Assembly (NCBI RefSeq): GCF_964199755.1
Contig: NC_133899.1
Location: forward strand, 24,655,446 to 24,719,445
DNA length: 64,000 nucleotides
Origin: Larus michahellis
Lineage: Eukaryota > Chordata > Aves > Charadriiformes > Laridae
Direction of reading: 5' to 3'
The position numbers were made by a program, and so were the translations under genes. Positions 1-13,200 of the stretch are shown one piece after another (the stretch's first letter is position 1; the number at the start of each line of letters is the position of its first letter). Below the pieces are notes generated by a model. The model ran no database searches. It saw only the letters and a program-made list of their open reading frames with translations, and was not told the DNA's origin.

Positions 1-3000
1 TGGGAATAAACAGGAAAGCTTAGGAAGGGTTGTTGTTGTTGTTGTTAGAGACGTTACGGTTGTTGATGGTTTGGGGTTTCTTTTAGACTCCCCAGCAGTC
101 AGCCCAGCTAGAGGAGCAACCCGGGAGAGTCAGTGGATGAAACCCTGCCTCTTCCTGAGCCAGTGGTCAAACCTTGGCTGATTCCGTGCGGCCAGGCTTG
201 CACCATGTGTTTTTTGTATCATTTGATAACAATCTCGGGATATATGGACGCATCCACAGGCAGATTCTCCACAGAGATTATGGACTGATTGGGGTCAGAG
301 CCTTCCCTCTGTGATGAGTGAGGTCCTACCAATGACTCCCAGGCCAGATGTGACCTGTGGAATGACTCCAGTCTGCTTTCCCCACTGCGGCCTCCGTGAG
401 GTTGGAGAAAGGCTGTATTAGTGGATCTGGAGATCCTTTGTCTCTGCTGCTGAGGGAGCCTCCGTTGCAGGCAGGGCTACCAGGGGAGCTGGAAGACCTA
501 AAAGGATGGGGGCCCTGGGCTCTCAGTTATGGCCGGGATGAGGGAAGATACAAGGGGCAGAAGTCTGGACCGGGAAGAAGAGCTTGATCTATGCAAGGTT
601 GAGTATAAAACATTGGATATGTCTTTGGGGCAATCTCTCAGCTCCCCCAGAAGCGCGGGTGTTCCTGTCTGCTCTCTGGGGTGGAGCTTTCTTCCTAAGG
701 GCTGAGAAGCCAAGACCAGCTGTCTGAGCCGTGAATCACCTGCTCTAGAGATACAATTTGAGTTGCAGAACCAGGTCCCACTTTTAATACCAATTCTTTG
801 TGCAAAATGGCACTGAGAATAGGCCACATGAGATCAAACACAAAGGGATGGAGGAGGCTGGGGACTGGAATGACCCTGTGAATCATCCAGTAGCAGACGT
901 CCAGCAGATCATCCCCAAATTAAGTTTATAGTCCCCCAAATTTTTCCTTTTGTTGAGAGATCCAGTCTAACAAGAGATAAAGAGAAGCATCTCCGTCTTG
1001 CTGAACTGAGCACCTTTTCTGCCCTTCCAGCAAGAGCGTGCCATCGTCACTGCCACCGGGGCTAACTGCTGCCGCTCTTGGTTTCTTTTGCAAGATGTGG
1101 ATTTATGGAAGCAGCACCCTGGGACAGGAGAAGAGGATGTGAAGGTGAGACAGGGCTGAGCATTTCTTAGGTGCGTCATTGGCCTTTTTTTTGCAAAGAA
1201 GAGAGGAAACCAATATCTAAGAAGAGCAACATACTGTGATGAAAAACAGTTCTGCTTCCCTCTTCTGTGCACGTGGAGTCTTCGTGACCAATGGCTTCCA
1301 AAGACAGGGGCTTGAAGTTGGAGTTCAAAGGCATGAAAATCACAATGTATATTCATGGAACCTAAATCTGAAGTAAGATTTTAGAAGTCCATTGTGTGAT
1401 GCTCTCCGGGTAGTCATTTCCCATTCCGTATTGGATTCCTCCTCTTGAAGTGCAGCACTTCACACATAACTTACCTCTCTTTCATCTTGGACCGCTCTTC
1501 AAGTGAGCTGTTTGTGATTTCAGTACTGCCTTCCAAAGGTTTAGAAGTTTTAAGGGATTCTTGCAGTTTCTTGTTCCCTGTAGCGTTGATGATTTGTCTT
1601 GTCCTGGTTTTATAAGACCCCTAGGACAGACGTTCTCACTGTTGCTGGTTTTGGTAGCACCTAAAATCACAGAACGGTAGGATCTTCTGTTCCTCTTTCA
1701 CCCTTCTTCCCACGCAGCAGCTCCGCAGTGACCACAGGGCTGAACAGTCTGTTGCTGAGTTTCTCAACTCCTGAAACTGCTGCGCAGTCATAATTAATAA
1801 TATGGTGCAGATTGGGATGGGAGGGTGGTCATCCTGTACAAGGTGTTCCTCAGGCCAGACGGGGCTCCTTTGGAGCACTTTTGGTAAGTAATCCCCCAAG
1901 GTAGCCTCCAGATACTAAAACTCATATTTGAGGGACCTTAGAGCAGCATTGCAACTGACTTTTAACAAGACATCTAAGCCCTGTTTCCGTGTCGTTATTT
2001 TTCAGAGTTGGGCAAGACGTAAGATTCTGTGGTAACAGATGATGAGAACCAGCTATACTGGACCAGTGGTGTGAAATAAATCCAGGGCCAGGCTGTTAGT
2101 GCGAGATGTTATTTCAGAGCCTGGAGAATGACACAAACCATTTCTGCCCTCGGGGAGTGTTTTGAAAACTCTGGACCGTCTGAGTGGAATTGCAGACCCT
2201 TAGCCCTGTGCTGCCGCTGGCTTTTTCTGTACAGGAGTTTGACACAAGGCAGAAGGGCAGCAAACTCCTCTTGTGAGCTGCAAAGCAGAACCTGAAATGA
2301 GGTTCGCAGAAAATGGTCCGGTGGGATGCCAAGGACATAGGGATAGGGGATAGGGAGACATGGTAAGGTCACCTCTGCGTTCACCCCTTGTCTGTGGAGA
2401 TGCCTCGCCCATCCCTGGCAGGCACATTTCTAACCTGTGATTAAAAAACCCTTCCGCAGCTTCTCTGCCAAAAAGACTCATTTCTGCTTGGTTCTCAGTA
2501 GCTTGTTTTAATATTTGGTCAAACCTCCCTACCTGGGAATGGGTTGTTGCTTGTCCTTGCCCAGCTGGATCTCGCTGTCGCCTCCAGAGCTGACTTTACA
2601 CATTGTTAGATTTTATTGTTTCTTTTTTCCGGGCAATTTCCAATCAAAAGAAACACGGTTCTTTAGGTTTTTCCTCAGGAGGCACATCTTCCAAACTTCT
2701 GCAGATTCTCTCTCATCTGCATAAGCCTTTAAAAAAGGATGTGTTTCCCAGCCTGACTCGCTGGGCTCTGCAGGGGTCTCACCAGGACAGAAGAGTGTCG
2801 TTTTCCTCCCGTGTCTTGCAGGCACTGTTGAGAGTTCATCCCAGAACGAGCTTTGCCCTTTCCTGCAGCACTGTTGATATCTGCGCGCCCTGAGTGTTGT
2901 TACACTTGGCCCTTCAAATTGCTTTCTGCCCTTTTGGGCTTGGGATCCTTTGCAGATTGGATGTGTGGGTTTTATTCCATCAGCCAGGCCTTTGATGAAA

Positions 3001-4557
3001 ATAGCGATCAGAATCAAACCCAGGACAGACAGAGAAGAAAGCTTGGCTGTTTTGATTGTTTTGGACGGACTCTTGAGAAATCCTCATCACCTGCCCTCAC
3101 CCTGGTTTCTGAAGGCCACTTTGCGATGGTCTGCCTCCCTGTGCGTACTTGCCTCTAGGTTTCGTCCCACCTTTCCCATGTAAATCTTGAATCCTGATCA
3201 AGGGAATTTAGGGAAGGCATGAAGATTTCTGAGATATGGCATTCCTGCAGTGGGCATGGACGACGTACGGCCCAAGGACTGTACACAACCCTGCTTGTCC
3301 TTGGTCAAGCCTGCAAGTAGGTAGGAGGCAGGTCAGGCGAGGCTGGCAAACAAGGGGTGGTGGCTAGTGAAGCCGGTGAGGGTTCACCTGCCAGCTGGTC
3401 AGCACGGGCTTAGCCATGGACCAGCAGAAGCGTGTGCTGGTCGTTGCCCAAGCTGCAGATGAAAGAAAGGCTGAGAAAGACAAGGGCGTGCTGGAGCTGC
3501 AGGTGGTCTTGGGCTCCTGGAGAGCATGCGGGGACCCAACCTTCATTTGCTTCACTGCTTATGAATCCTTGAGCTTATTGCTTTGGTAAGACCCATAAAA
3601 AGCTTTTTTAGTACCAGGAACCAAAATTGGACTGACTGCTCTGTAATTCCCAAGTGCTCTCTCCCTTTCCTTTCCCTTACCTGTGAGACCCCAGGCTCTT
3701 TCTTAAGGTCCTAAAGGTACCTGCTAGTGGCTTGGAGATGAGCAGCTTGCATAGGTAGAATAGCGTGAATGCCATCAAACTGCCGGTCTCCATTACATCT
3801 GTCGTGTTTATGTCACCTTTAACTGCTCCTTGTATGTTGGGCTCCATGCTTTTAGGTAGAACGGACACTTTTCAATACTGAGCACCTTTATAAATGAAAA
3901 ATCTTTGAATGCATCAGCCTCCTCCATGCCAAGCTTTATCTTCCCTCTTTCCTGTAAGTGAGGGCCTGCATCGTTTCTTTGTCTTGGCCTTATTCCTAAG
4001 GTATTTCCAGTACCTTCCTTACTGCCTTTTGTGCTCCTGGACAGTTGCCTCAGGGTTTCATGGTGTTCCTTTGAGTAACCAGCCAGATGTGAATGCCTCT
4101 GGGAATCGCCTTCTGAGAAGTGCAACCGACCACTTCCCTGACTTCATTATCTCCGTGGTCTGTTGTTTGGATCAATCCACACCTGCTGGGGGGTACTTAA
4201 CACATGCGCAGGCTGGAAATAGTTACTATTATCCTCAAGAAGCGTAAGGCATATCCATGAATGATTTCAAGACGGGGATAGCCTGTGCTCAATGGGGCTG
4301 CATTTTGGCATCCTGTCCTCAGGAAGCAGCATTTGACTCTGGGAATGGTCCAGCAGCTTCTGAGGGGTAGCCCACCTGGGCTCGCTCCAGTTTGTTAGGA
4401 TCCAGCCCCGTAGGGTGCACGCCAAAGCAAACAGGAGTTCTGGCAGTGTTAATACAATTATATGTGATAATATCCGAAGAAGCTCACAAAACTCTCTATT
4501 TCGACCTTCTTTTTTTAAAAAAAATTATTAGTTATACATGTTTGTTTCCCACTGTAG
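1..4557 (+). other. TXNDC16: TXNDC16 intron (partial) upstream of first visible exon
   Basis: This stretch ends in a splice acceptor (pyrimidine/AT tract, then CACTGTAG ending at 4557) and is best read as intron of TXNDC16. The next coding exon begins in the middle of a codon, so an upstream exon must exist, but I could not find one here with the expected thioredoxin-fold sequence; it probably lies left of the window. A short (GTT)n run is at about 30-46. The stretch from about 3570 to 4130 reads like a very decayed LINE-type repeat. Nothing else could be supported. Confidence 0.6.
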
Positions 4558-4726
4558 GAACTCAGGGTGTTTTGCTCGCTCAGGTAAACTGCTGGGACTG
4601 GCCCGGAGTTTGCGCAACGGAGAATGTCACTCAGTTTCCGACCATCAAGATTTACGAGAAGGGAGAGCGATGGGTGATGTACGATGGCATGTGGGGGACC
4701 GAAGAACTGACCAGCTTCATCATGCT
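4558..4726 (+). CDS. TXNDC16: TXNDC16 coding exon (first in window): thioredoxin-like domain, second half
   Basis: TXNDC16 (ERp90) is a luminal glycoprotein of the endoplasmic reticulum built of several thioredoxin-like domains and reported to associate with the flavoprotein ErFAD/FOXRED2. This exon encodes the second half of one such domain: a strand with the motif NCWDWPGVC, then NVTQFPTIKIYEKGE, the typical cis-proline loop and following strand of a thioredoxin fold, then a helix with GTEELTSFI. The acceptor is CTGTAG at 4557 and the donor GTAAGT at 4727. It starts in phase 1 (first codon split with an exon outside the window) and ends with two bases of a Leu codon that the next exon completes. 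Identity rests on the whole series of seven exons agreeing with the remembered human protein. Residues here are window-local 1-57 of 385. The protein's N-terminus and signal peptide are not in the window. Confidence 0.93.
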
Positions 4727-5224
4727 GTAAGTGTCTTGTTAATGAGTCCCCACCCAGTAGGACTGGCACGTCTGCTAGATGATGTTCTGGATACTTCACG
4801 GCCTGTGTAATGGAAATCCTTTCTGGAACATTAATGTCAGATCTGATTGTAGACCTGGTTTTGAAATTAGCTTAATAACTTTTTGTGCTTTTCTATGTCA
4901 GGGAACGTCCGTTCTTGGACAGTGCATCCATCTGTTGTCATTGTCCCTCTCTCTGTTATTGTTAATGGGGATCCCAAGGATCTCAGAGCAACTAGTTTGG
5001 CTCAGGGCTGTTCTCCCTTCCCCATAACCAGCTCCAGTGCCTTTCTGTGACTAGGTGTTGCCCTTCCTTCCCAGGCGACTGATTTTTGTCTCTAACGAGG
5101 CATAACGGTTGGCATATTGGGCTGGGAGGTTGTTACTATAACGAGGATTGTGGTTGCCCTTTTGTCTCTTCATCCCAAAAGTGAAGGAGAAGGCAGCCCA
5201 TGTTGTTTCCCTGCCGTTCCGTAG
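4727..5224 (+). other. TXNDC16: TXNDC16 intron, 498 bp
   Basis: Short intron with donor GTAAGT and acceptor ending GTTCCGTAG. I see no repeat or second gene in it. Confidence 0.85.
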
Positions 5225-5361
5225 GAGCCGAGTTTCCTGCCCTCTGAAGCTGGCCACGATTGAGGAAGCAGAAGGATATTTAAGAGGAGAGTTTCCATCT
5301 GAGCTGTCATCCTATCACCACACTTCGGTTCTAGGAGTATTTAGCATGGCCACGAGTGAAG
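5225..5361 (+). CDS. TXNDC16: TXNDC16 coding exon (second in window)
   Basis: The first base completes the Leu codon left open by the preceding exon; the last base (G) starts an Ala codon completed at 10119. The peptide contains ATIEEAEGYLRGEFP and SVLGVFS, the start of the next thioredoxin-like domain: a helix of the form (I/V)xxAExYLxGE, followed by a hydrophobic strand VLGVF. This pattern, in which a domain starts with an entry helix that names a short segment to be masked, is typical of PDI-family b-type domains. No CXXC redox motif is present, so this domain is structural or substrate-binding rather than catalytic. Donor GTTAGT. Window-local residues 58-103. Confidence 0.93.
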
Positions 5362-5403
5362 GTTAGTGTGGTATTTGTGGACTAAACACTCGATTTCTTT
5401 CCT

Positions 5404-5560
5404 GATCGTAGAATCCTAGAATCACAGAATGGTTTGCGTTGGAAGGGACCTTAAAGACCACCCAATCCCACCCCCCTGCCCTGGGCAGGGACACCTCCCA
5501 CCAGCCCATGTTGCACCAAGCCCCGTCCAGCCTGGCCTTGAACACCTCCAGGGATGCGGC
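5404..5560 (-). mobile_element. CR1 LINE 3' end fragment (5'-truncated)
   Basis: Read on the - strand it ends with the avian CR1 tail (GGTCCCTTCCAACGCAAACC, then ATTCTGTGATTCTAG...). The GGGCAGGG...CCTGGACGGGGCTTG block typical of one CR1 subfamily is present. About 155 bp, inactive, in a TXNDC16 intron in antisense orientation. Confidence 0.95.
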
Positions 5561-5854
5561 ATGATTCCAGGTGCTTAGAAGTTCCTCCGTGTTTCATTTT
5601 CTCTAAGTGATTGACTGCCTTTGCCCAGATCACAGCCTGCCTGGCACCACCCTTCTTATTTTGGCAAGTAGAAGACAACAAGCGATTCCAGATGTGGGAC
5701 GTAAAGGTCCATCTCCTGGCTCAGAGGACATCCAGCTGCCAGGCGTGTTTACCACACCCAGTGTGGAACCATCTGACAACCCCGACGGAGGCTGAGACAT
5801 CGTGCTTGGCACAGTACGAAACAACAGTGCCCCGGGTGACCTGTCTCTGCAAAG

Positions 5855-6019
5855 ATGTCCAGTCTGAACTCACCAAGCCACAATTTGTGCTCCTTACCAT
5901 GAGGAGTTTGGCTCTGTCCTCTTTATAAGTGCTCTTCAAAGTAGTCATAGGCTGCCATTAATTCCCCTCTTAGCCTCTGTCTGCACAAGCCCGGATCCGT
6001 CAGCCTCTTCTTGTAGTCC
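5855..6019 (-). mobile_element. Degenerate CR1 fragment (probable)
   Basis: The + strand reads GAGTTTGGCTCTGTCCTCTT, then AATTCCCCTCTTAGCCTCTG and CTCTTCTTGTAG. This is the order seen in antisense CR1 sequence internal to the 3' tail, with many substitutions. It may be an older insertion or a separated part of the neighbouring copy. Confidence 0.5.
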
Positions 6020-9000
6020 ATCTACAGCAAACATGTCACAGCACGTTCTTTCTTAAAGAAAGGCCTTTCCACTATTGGCTTGATCGTTATCTTGCTGACT
6101 CCTCCTCCTGCAGATGTGGTAGTCCCAGTCCTTGGCAACCAACACACAATCCCAAACCTTTGTTTTTTATATTAAAAAAGAAAAAAAAGCAGCAATAAGG
6201 GAAAATGCAAATTTCTTACATCAAAAGGAATGAAGCTTGTTTGAATTTGTCTCACTTCATAGTCTTGGTCAATATAGTCCTGGCCAGTGGCTGCCCAGGG
6301 TGCTGTTGGTCACTCAGATGCTGCTCCAGCAATCCAGGATCCATTGGGTTTCCTTTCTGAGAGAATGGGAAAATGGATTTTTCTGAGAGCTGCCGTGATT
6401 TTTTCACGTGTCAGTCCTACACATTAACGAGGGCGAGGGAGCAAAGTCATTTTGGAAAGGGAACATCATGTCACGTTTCAGTCAGATCCACAGCGGCGAG
6501 CTGGGACCTTCCAACCCCACGGTCTCTCAGTTGCCACCTACCCCTGGGAATTACTGCATTAAAAGAAAAAGGAGAATTTTCCAGTCTGTCTTAAGATCAA
6601 AATTTCAGCCCATTTTTTCATTTTGAAGCCCCCTTGTGCCTGTAAACTTTGGTTAAATGCAAACCCAGCTACTGTCTCACGTGAGGAGGCCCAGAGGGAA
6701 TCTGCTGTGCTCAGAGGTAAGAACAAAATAAAACGTCTGGAGCCAAGCGGAAAACACTTGGGCTGCATTCACCGAGCCCGCTGACAGCAAACACGCCTGT
6801 CTTCTTCTGGAGGGTCTGTCTGTTAAATATAGCAGAAAATCTTACTGATCTTCAGAAACCTTTAGCCCATTTTTACCTGGTTTTCATCAGCTGAGCTCCA
6901 AAATCTCCCCTTTATTCCATATATTCCACTCTCTGCGGTAGCAGAGCCTGAGTTAGCCCCGGGATAGGACCTTGGACAACATGGGGACAGAGAGATATGG
7001 AAGGAACGTGCCTGCATCCCGCTGGACGTGTGAGCTCCGACTCTTTCCTATATAGAAGCTGTTCATTTCCTTTGGTGCAAACAAAAATCTTGGAGGTTTC
7101 CAGGCGGCTCCGCCTGGAGATTGCCTCTTCCCTCAGGGCACACTCCGTCTGCAATCTGGAACGGCATCCGCAGTCTGGGGTAACGCAGCTGCTGATGCCA
7201 AGGGAGATGAAATCCGGGATGCTTTCACCGCCTGGAACCTGAGGGGTGTTGGAGCGTCACACAGAATAACCTGAGGGAGCAGAAAACTGGAGCCGGCTGT
7301 TCTGGCACCGAACCCGAGCCCGAGTCAGGGAAACCACATGGCTGCTCTTATCAGCCTGCAGATTTATCTGGAATTTCCAATGATTTTCTCACGGTGAGAA
7401 TTCCTGCTCTAACCTGAACCATGTCATTGCCATTTCTAACTAACTGAAACAGAGCAACGAGATGTCCAGTTAAATAAAGCCCTGGGATTTTTTCCCCAAC
7501 ATTTAACGTCAGAACTATGTTAAGAAGCCGTTCAATGAGCTAAAAAAGGCTTGTCAGAAAATTAATGATAAAAATTTATTACAAAGAAAGAAGTGAATGG
7601 TATTACCAGGAAAATGAATGAGCATTTTCCTGGAAACTTGGAGAACGGATAGGAGAGAAATTTGTTTGCTCTGCAGAAACTGGAAACATACTTGGGAAGT
7701 AAGACTGCCCTAACTCGTTTAAATATTTAAAAATACACCCGTGTTCTGCAAAGCAAAGGTACCGTTGATGGGCTTGCCCGCATCGCGGTAAACCAAGCGA
7801 AGAAGGGATGCGAAGGTGCTGCTGGAGAGCGCGGTTTCGTGAGATGCCTTCTGCTGGAGGGGCGAGGGGCGATGCTCAGATCCTGCTACCGAAAACCCTT
7901 CGTCATCTGGCCGTTCTATTCCTCCTCCTTCCCAAATCCTGCGGTGCAGCTGGGCTTGTGCAATTCCCTGGGCTCAAGGCATGTGCTGCAGCACGTGATC
8001 GGGTCCCACGGGGAATTAAAACAGCGTTCTTAGGGGGGGACTAAGTTTTCTAGGAAATATTTAAATAGCTTCTCTAAAAGCACGTCGTGTCTGTAGTAGG
8101 AGCCGTGTGAATTTGGGGGGTTTCTTGTGCAGCGCTAAGAGGCTCTCACGGTGAGCTGTTGAGAAACGAAGGCAGGTGCCTGGCTCTGGGGTCGGCACGG
8201 TTCTCAAAATACAGAGAAAATTTGGAAGCATGATAGGGAGGGGAAATCTCGTCGGGAATCACCCAGACGAAAGGAGTGAGCTGAAGGTTGTCCTGATTTA
8301 GGAGAGAATTCCTGCAGCCAGGGACGCTGCAGGGCAGCACTTCAGCATGGGCTTACGTCTCAAGTGGGTGTTTAGAGTTAAATGCCTGTAGAAATGCTCT
8401 CCTGCGGAAGTTTGGATGTGAGCCTGCTCTTTCCACGTCAGGCTGTGTCCTTCAGTGCCTTATGGCTCACCGTCTGCCCCATGGCCTTCTCTCCTGTAGC
8501 TGGGACACAGGCAATTTCACAAGGGGTTTGTTGCTGAAGTTCTCGGTGATCCTTATCAGCTGGTCCTAGGGGTTGCTTTTCTTTCAACGCTGATAAAATC
8601 AAGTGACCGAAGATCAAAGAGCTGGAAACCAATGTCAAACCCATCCAACGGTGGTTTCTCTATATCACAAGATGAACCAGCCGAGCTGTGTCGCCAGTTT
8701 TGTTGTATTTGTGGTGTTTCCTGCAATGTCTGAGCCCTCAATGAGCCAGTCCTTTAAGGATCTAAGGTTCCATTTGTGAATGAAAATAGGATAAAGGAAA
8801 GTCTGTGGTCCCTGTGGTTCCACAGGGAACACAGTGGAAAATATGGCTTTGAACATAGCTTGAAAGCAGGAGGCAAAGGACCAAAAAGTGACCAGTGGTG
8901 AACCAGCCTCAGGCTATTGGGGTCTGAGTCACCGGTCCCAAGAGCTTGGGCTGGCCAGTAGTGACACTGCGGTGAACGTTATGAGGATCACTAAATAGCA

Positions 9001-10118
9001 TCTGAATGAGATCTTATTTAAGTTATAAAGCAACGTACATCATGGCTGTATCAGATGTAAGCCTAACTCTTGGGAAAACCGAACTTCTCCAAAGAGTGTG
9101 TGATTTCTCACTCTCTTTAAGTCGGAAGAGCCTTTTTTGTTGCTTTCAATTGCTCAATCCAAAGGGGGAGGAGGGGCGGGGTTGAAATCCTTCCCGATTG
9201 CACCCTACCTTTGGCAGCAGGGGGTTTGATCTCTGGTCCATAACTGTCTTTTACAAGCTCACACGCTCTGGTTTGCGTATTTCTCACCCGTCGTGCCTCT
9301 CCCGTGCGTCCAGCCGCCTAAAACCGTGGCTGTTTTATAAGGGCATAAACCAGCTCTGGAGTCAGCTTCATTTGGGGAGCTCTCGCTCTCCGTCTCCCAG
9401 CACGGAGAGATTCAGCTGTGACGGATCAAGCTGAATCAACCGGGACCACAACCCGGTCCTTTCCTCCTCATCCTCTCCCTGACCGTGCCATGCAGAGGTC
9501 CTGCCCTCTCCTTGCAGCCACCCAAAGCGGTGGAGGACGCTGTGTCTGCGAGGCATCTACTTTTTTCACCTTCCCTGTCCCAGCTGGTGGCTGTAGCAGA
9601 CCCTGCCTGCTCCGAGGAACCAGATAAAACCAAAAGACATCGGGGGAGAAGTTGGTTTATCTGCTGGGCACTTAGCGCTACTCCAGTTAAGTCATCGTCA
9701 GTCATTTCCAAGAGGTCACTGGGATTTATAACATCACTATTTAGACTTAAATAATTGGTCTCCTGTTTCTAAGAACACTTACGGACTTTTAAGTCCTTAA
9801 AGACATTTCATTTTCCATCAGTGACTTCTGCCATGCAGATCCTGGAAGCTCGGTGCTGGTGGCTAAAGAGCAAATGCCGTTCTCATAATAGGAGCTTTCC
9901 TTCCGATCCTTTCGGCCGCTGCCAACTCCTCCTCCCGTAGCCTGCGGCCACGAGACACATCCATTTCTCATGAGCCTCTAATCCTAGTTTTGTTCCCAGC
10001 TGACAGTTTGCTGTGGGAGGGTGTTACGTATGCAGACGGCGATTTGTTTTGCAGGAGGAAGCTGACACTTCTCTTTCTATCGTTTGTTTGTGTGTCTTTT
10101 TCTTTTTTTTTTTTACAG

Positions 10119-10203
10119 CCAGGGAAGCTTTTGAAGAGGCAGGAAACATCTTAAGTGGCCATGTAACGATGGGGATGTATTTTGAAGATGATGCGTTGGC
10201 TTT
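10119..10203 (+). CDS. TXNDC16: TXNDC16 coding exon (third in window), 85 bp
   Basis: Small exon with a strong poly-T acceptor and a GTAAGT donor at 10204. Two bases complete the Ala codon from the previous exon; the last two bases (TT) begin a Leu codon completed at 14561. It encodes AREAFEEAGNILSGHVTMG, then MYFEDDALAL: a helix with F-x-EAGNxLxGxV followed by a strand, in line with the human protein. Frame is open throughout and the phase fits both neighbours. Window-local residues 104-131. Confidence 0.93.
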
Positions 10204-13200
10204 GTAAGTTGCTTCTCTTTTTTTTTTTTTGGAGAGGATTCAAATTGATCTGCATTTAGTGAAAGCCAATGCCTAGAGCGAGTGTCACCGGCCATGCCGA
10301 GTGTTTAGCAGCAGCCCCAAAAAGTTACGAGTGACTTATTCCTGTAGGGAGGTTGGTCAGGGCTCGGCCAGAGAAAGATGTAGCCCTGGCTCTGCCACTG
10401 ATTTCCAACCTGCCCACGGTCAACTCATTTAGCCCTGGTGTAATAAACGGTCCTCTCCCTTCCTGCTGTTCGTGTTCACGCTGGGTATTTTCAGTCCTCC
10501 AGCTGTGCCAGCCCCGCCGTGCGTCTCTTGGGTTCCTCATACAGACAGGACCAAACTTTACAGGCTGGAAAAATGATACCCTGTAGCTAGGATCAGTCTG
10601 TGAGGAAGAAAAACAGTTCGGCCCTTCTCTTTCCGTCAGGAAGAAGTGACAAATGGTCACTGGCCTTCCTCTTTCTGCGGTCCCTTCACCTTCTCGTCTC
10701 CTCTTCCCTGCCCTGATGCTGTGAAAGCAGCTGCTGAGGTGGGGACGGGGAGGGGGAGCGTGAGGGCGTTGCTGCAAAGCCAGGGGGGTAAATATGAGAC
10801 TTGCCAAGAGCAGCCAAGAGAGGGGCTGCTGGCGACTACTTGCATGCTTTCTTGTGTCTGGGTGCTGGAAAATGGTTTGAAAGCCCCGAAATAAACGGCG
10901 TCGTTCCATGGAGCTGCCTTGGTGTGGAGCAGAAGGCTTTTCTGCAGCACTGTGAAAGGCCTTAAACCCCTTTGGTCTCATTCAGCTTCCTCGCGGGCAC
11001 TCGCGTCTGGCTGTCAGAGGTTTGCAACTGCCAAGGGTGGGGAGGAACCTCCCTCTGTCTTTTCAGCGGTTAATCTTACCGTGGATCTTTTTTTCTTGGA
11101 AGACGTACCCACCCCTTTCCCTCCCCTTGGCCCGAGCAAGATGTTACCACCAGTTCCAGAGAGAGCTTTGGGGAGGTCCGTCCTCTTCCTGGAGGAAGAG
11201 CGCTGGCGGAATATAGCAGCCTTCCTCCTGCAAATGTGGTGAAGGCGAAGTCAAGGCTTTCTTGGTCAGTTCCTGATTGAATAAGAGCATCGGTTGCGTG
11301 CCTAACTTCAAGCCAAATTGGAGCGAATGGGACCTGAGCATTTGTCAGTCCACGCGCTTAATTGTGTCATTATAGACACCCCAGCAAGGGGCAAAGCGCT
11401 TTGGACTGGACTGAGAGAGATGCGTCAGCGCCCGTAAACGCAGCTAGATCCAAGGGGAATCTTCAGCTTGTCCTAGCATTTAATTTCCATCGGGAGTTAG
11501 CTCCCAAGGCAGAGTTAAAAACCCCAGAAGGTCCTTGGCCTGTTTTCCAGGTGTGGGTTTAGCAGCCAGTAACGCAACAGTGAATTATTTTCCTTGGTTT
11601 CTCACAGACACGCCGCGTCTCTAGCATGTCTGATGAGACACGGACATTTTTGTGGCGTGCACGGAGAATAAAAATGGAAATATCGTGAGGGTACGTCTCT
11701 ATTAACCGAACTGTGCTCAAAGCACCAGCTGTGGTCGGGTCGTAGAGGCGAGACGGTGCCAGGCTTGTTCGTTGCTGGGGTGGGGGGACCAGTGGGCGAC
11801 GGCAGGTACGGGAGGCAAAACCAGCAGCGTCTGGGTGTAAAAGCTGACCCCCGGTGCCGAAAGACTTTTCTTCCCCAAAGGATCTCAGCCCAGATGATAA
11901 AGGGAAAAAAGTGAAGGTGACGTTACAAAACAAGATACCAAGAGAAAAAGCCTGTGTTCTCTCAGCAGTGACACATGGGAGAACACACCTCCGTCCTGCT
12001 CCGGCTGCGCTCCTGTTTAGCTGGAATAGTTGGTACAGTTTATGTAGATATTCATTCTGCCAAGTTTGGATTTTGGCTGTGGCTTGTGGGTGAAGCTACT
12101 GTAGATGGTCTTCTTCGCAACTGTAAGTAGAAAGTAAACACTTACAGGAATTCCTTATGCAAGAGCCAGGCTCACTTCCCTTCTTAAGAAAAGAAAAGCT
12201 ATTCTTCTGCTAAACGCTGAAGGAGGAAACGTTTGTGGCTCCCAGGTCACGGAGAGCTGAGTCCCCTCTTCCCAGAGAAAAAGGCATACAAAATACACAA
12301 TGTTGTTTGCAAAACTGTTTGCTCAGCAAGCACCTGCTCAGTTGGTTAAAAAAAAAAAAAAAAAGCGTTAAGGAAGAAATACTTTGAATGAAGTCATTAT
12401 TTATTTCTCAAATATTTCGATGTCACAGATTCCTGCCAAGTATTTGTTTGCAGATGTTTTTCATTTAAATGCAAGTCTCACGTTACCCATCGAATGCCCC
12501 TGCCCGAAAGCTGTCGTAAGCGACGATACAAGCCCTCGGTAGCAGTAACGTGAGAAGTGATTTCAGGGTAGGCTCTAGGTATTAGGTGGGGGAATTGTTG
12601 CGTTTCTGGCAGTATTTAAGAAACTTCCTTATCAAAGGCTGCTGAACAGCTTGATGTAATTAGACATAGGGAGCCAGAGTCCTCACCTCCTCTGAGAAGT
12701 CACCAAGCCAGAGAGTCTCTTTAAGACCTGGGGAAGTTTGTGAAGTTCAAAATCCCTGAATTTAAAAATTTTCTAGGGTTTAACCATTTTTCATTGATTG
12801 CAAATACAGGTTAGTTTGAAAAACGGCAGAGAGGAAGGTTAAGGAGCTTCCTAATAGATCAGAGGATTCCCAGGAATGACCAGAAGGGCAAAACTCAACC
12901 TCCTTGACTGGTGGAGTGTGGGAGCCTGGGCAGAAAGGGGAAAGCTTAGCTCAGGGCTGGATTTACGAAGATAAATTCAAAAAAGCAGAGGATACCGCAA
13001 AATGTAACTGAAACGGCTCGGGTAAATCCAAGAACAGCTTAGCAACAGGATTCACAACGCTTGAAGGCCTCAGGATAGTCCAAGGTCATCCATTACAGCT
13101 GCTCTTTATCAAGACATCAGTGCAGATCTGGGGTGCCCCTTAGAAATTTGCTGGGGGTGTATTATTTCCAGGCAGATAAGTGCTGTGGTGGAGGAAGCGA

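Larger units (their letters stand above)
5362..10118 (+). other. TXNDC16: TXNDC16 intron, 4.76 kb, with CR1 remnants
   Basis: Donor GTTAGT; acceptor preceded by a long T tract and ending TTTTACAG at 10118. A CR1 tail lies at 5404-5560 and a more decayed CR1 piece at about 5855-6019. The remainder (6.0-10.1 kb) shows no recognisable gene or repeat; its open frames are short and have no coding character. Confidence 0.85.

Noticed and set aside
1096-1140. Exon-like segment (TTCTTTTGCAAG, short open frame, then GTGAGA)
   Set aside because: The peptide does not resemble TXNDC16 before the first visible exon, and the segment is too short to judge.
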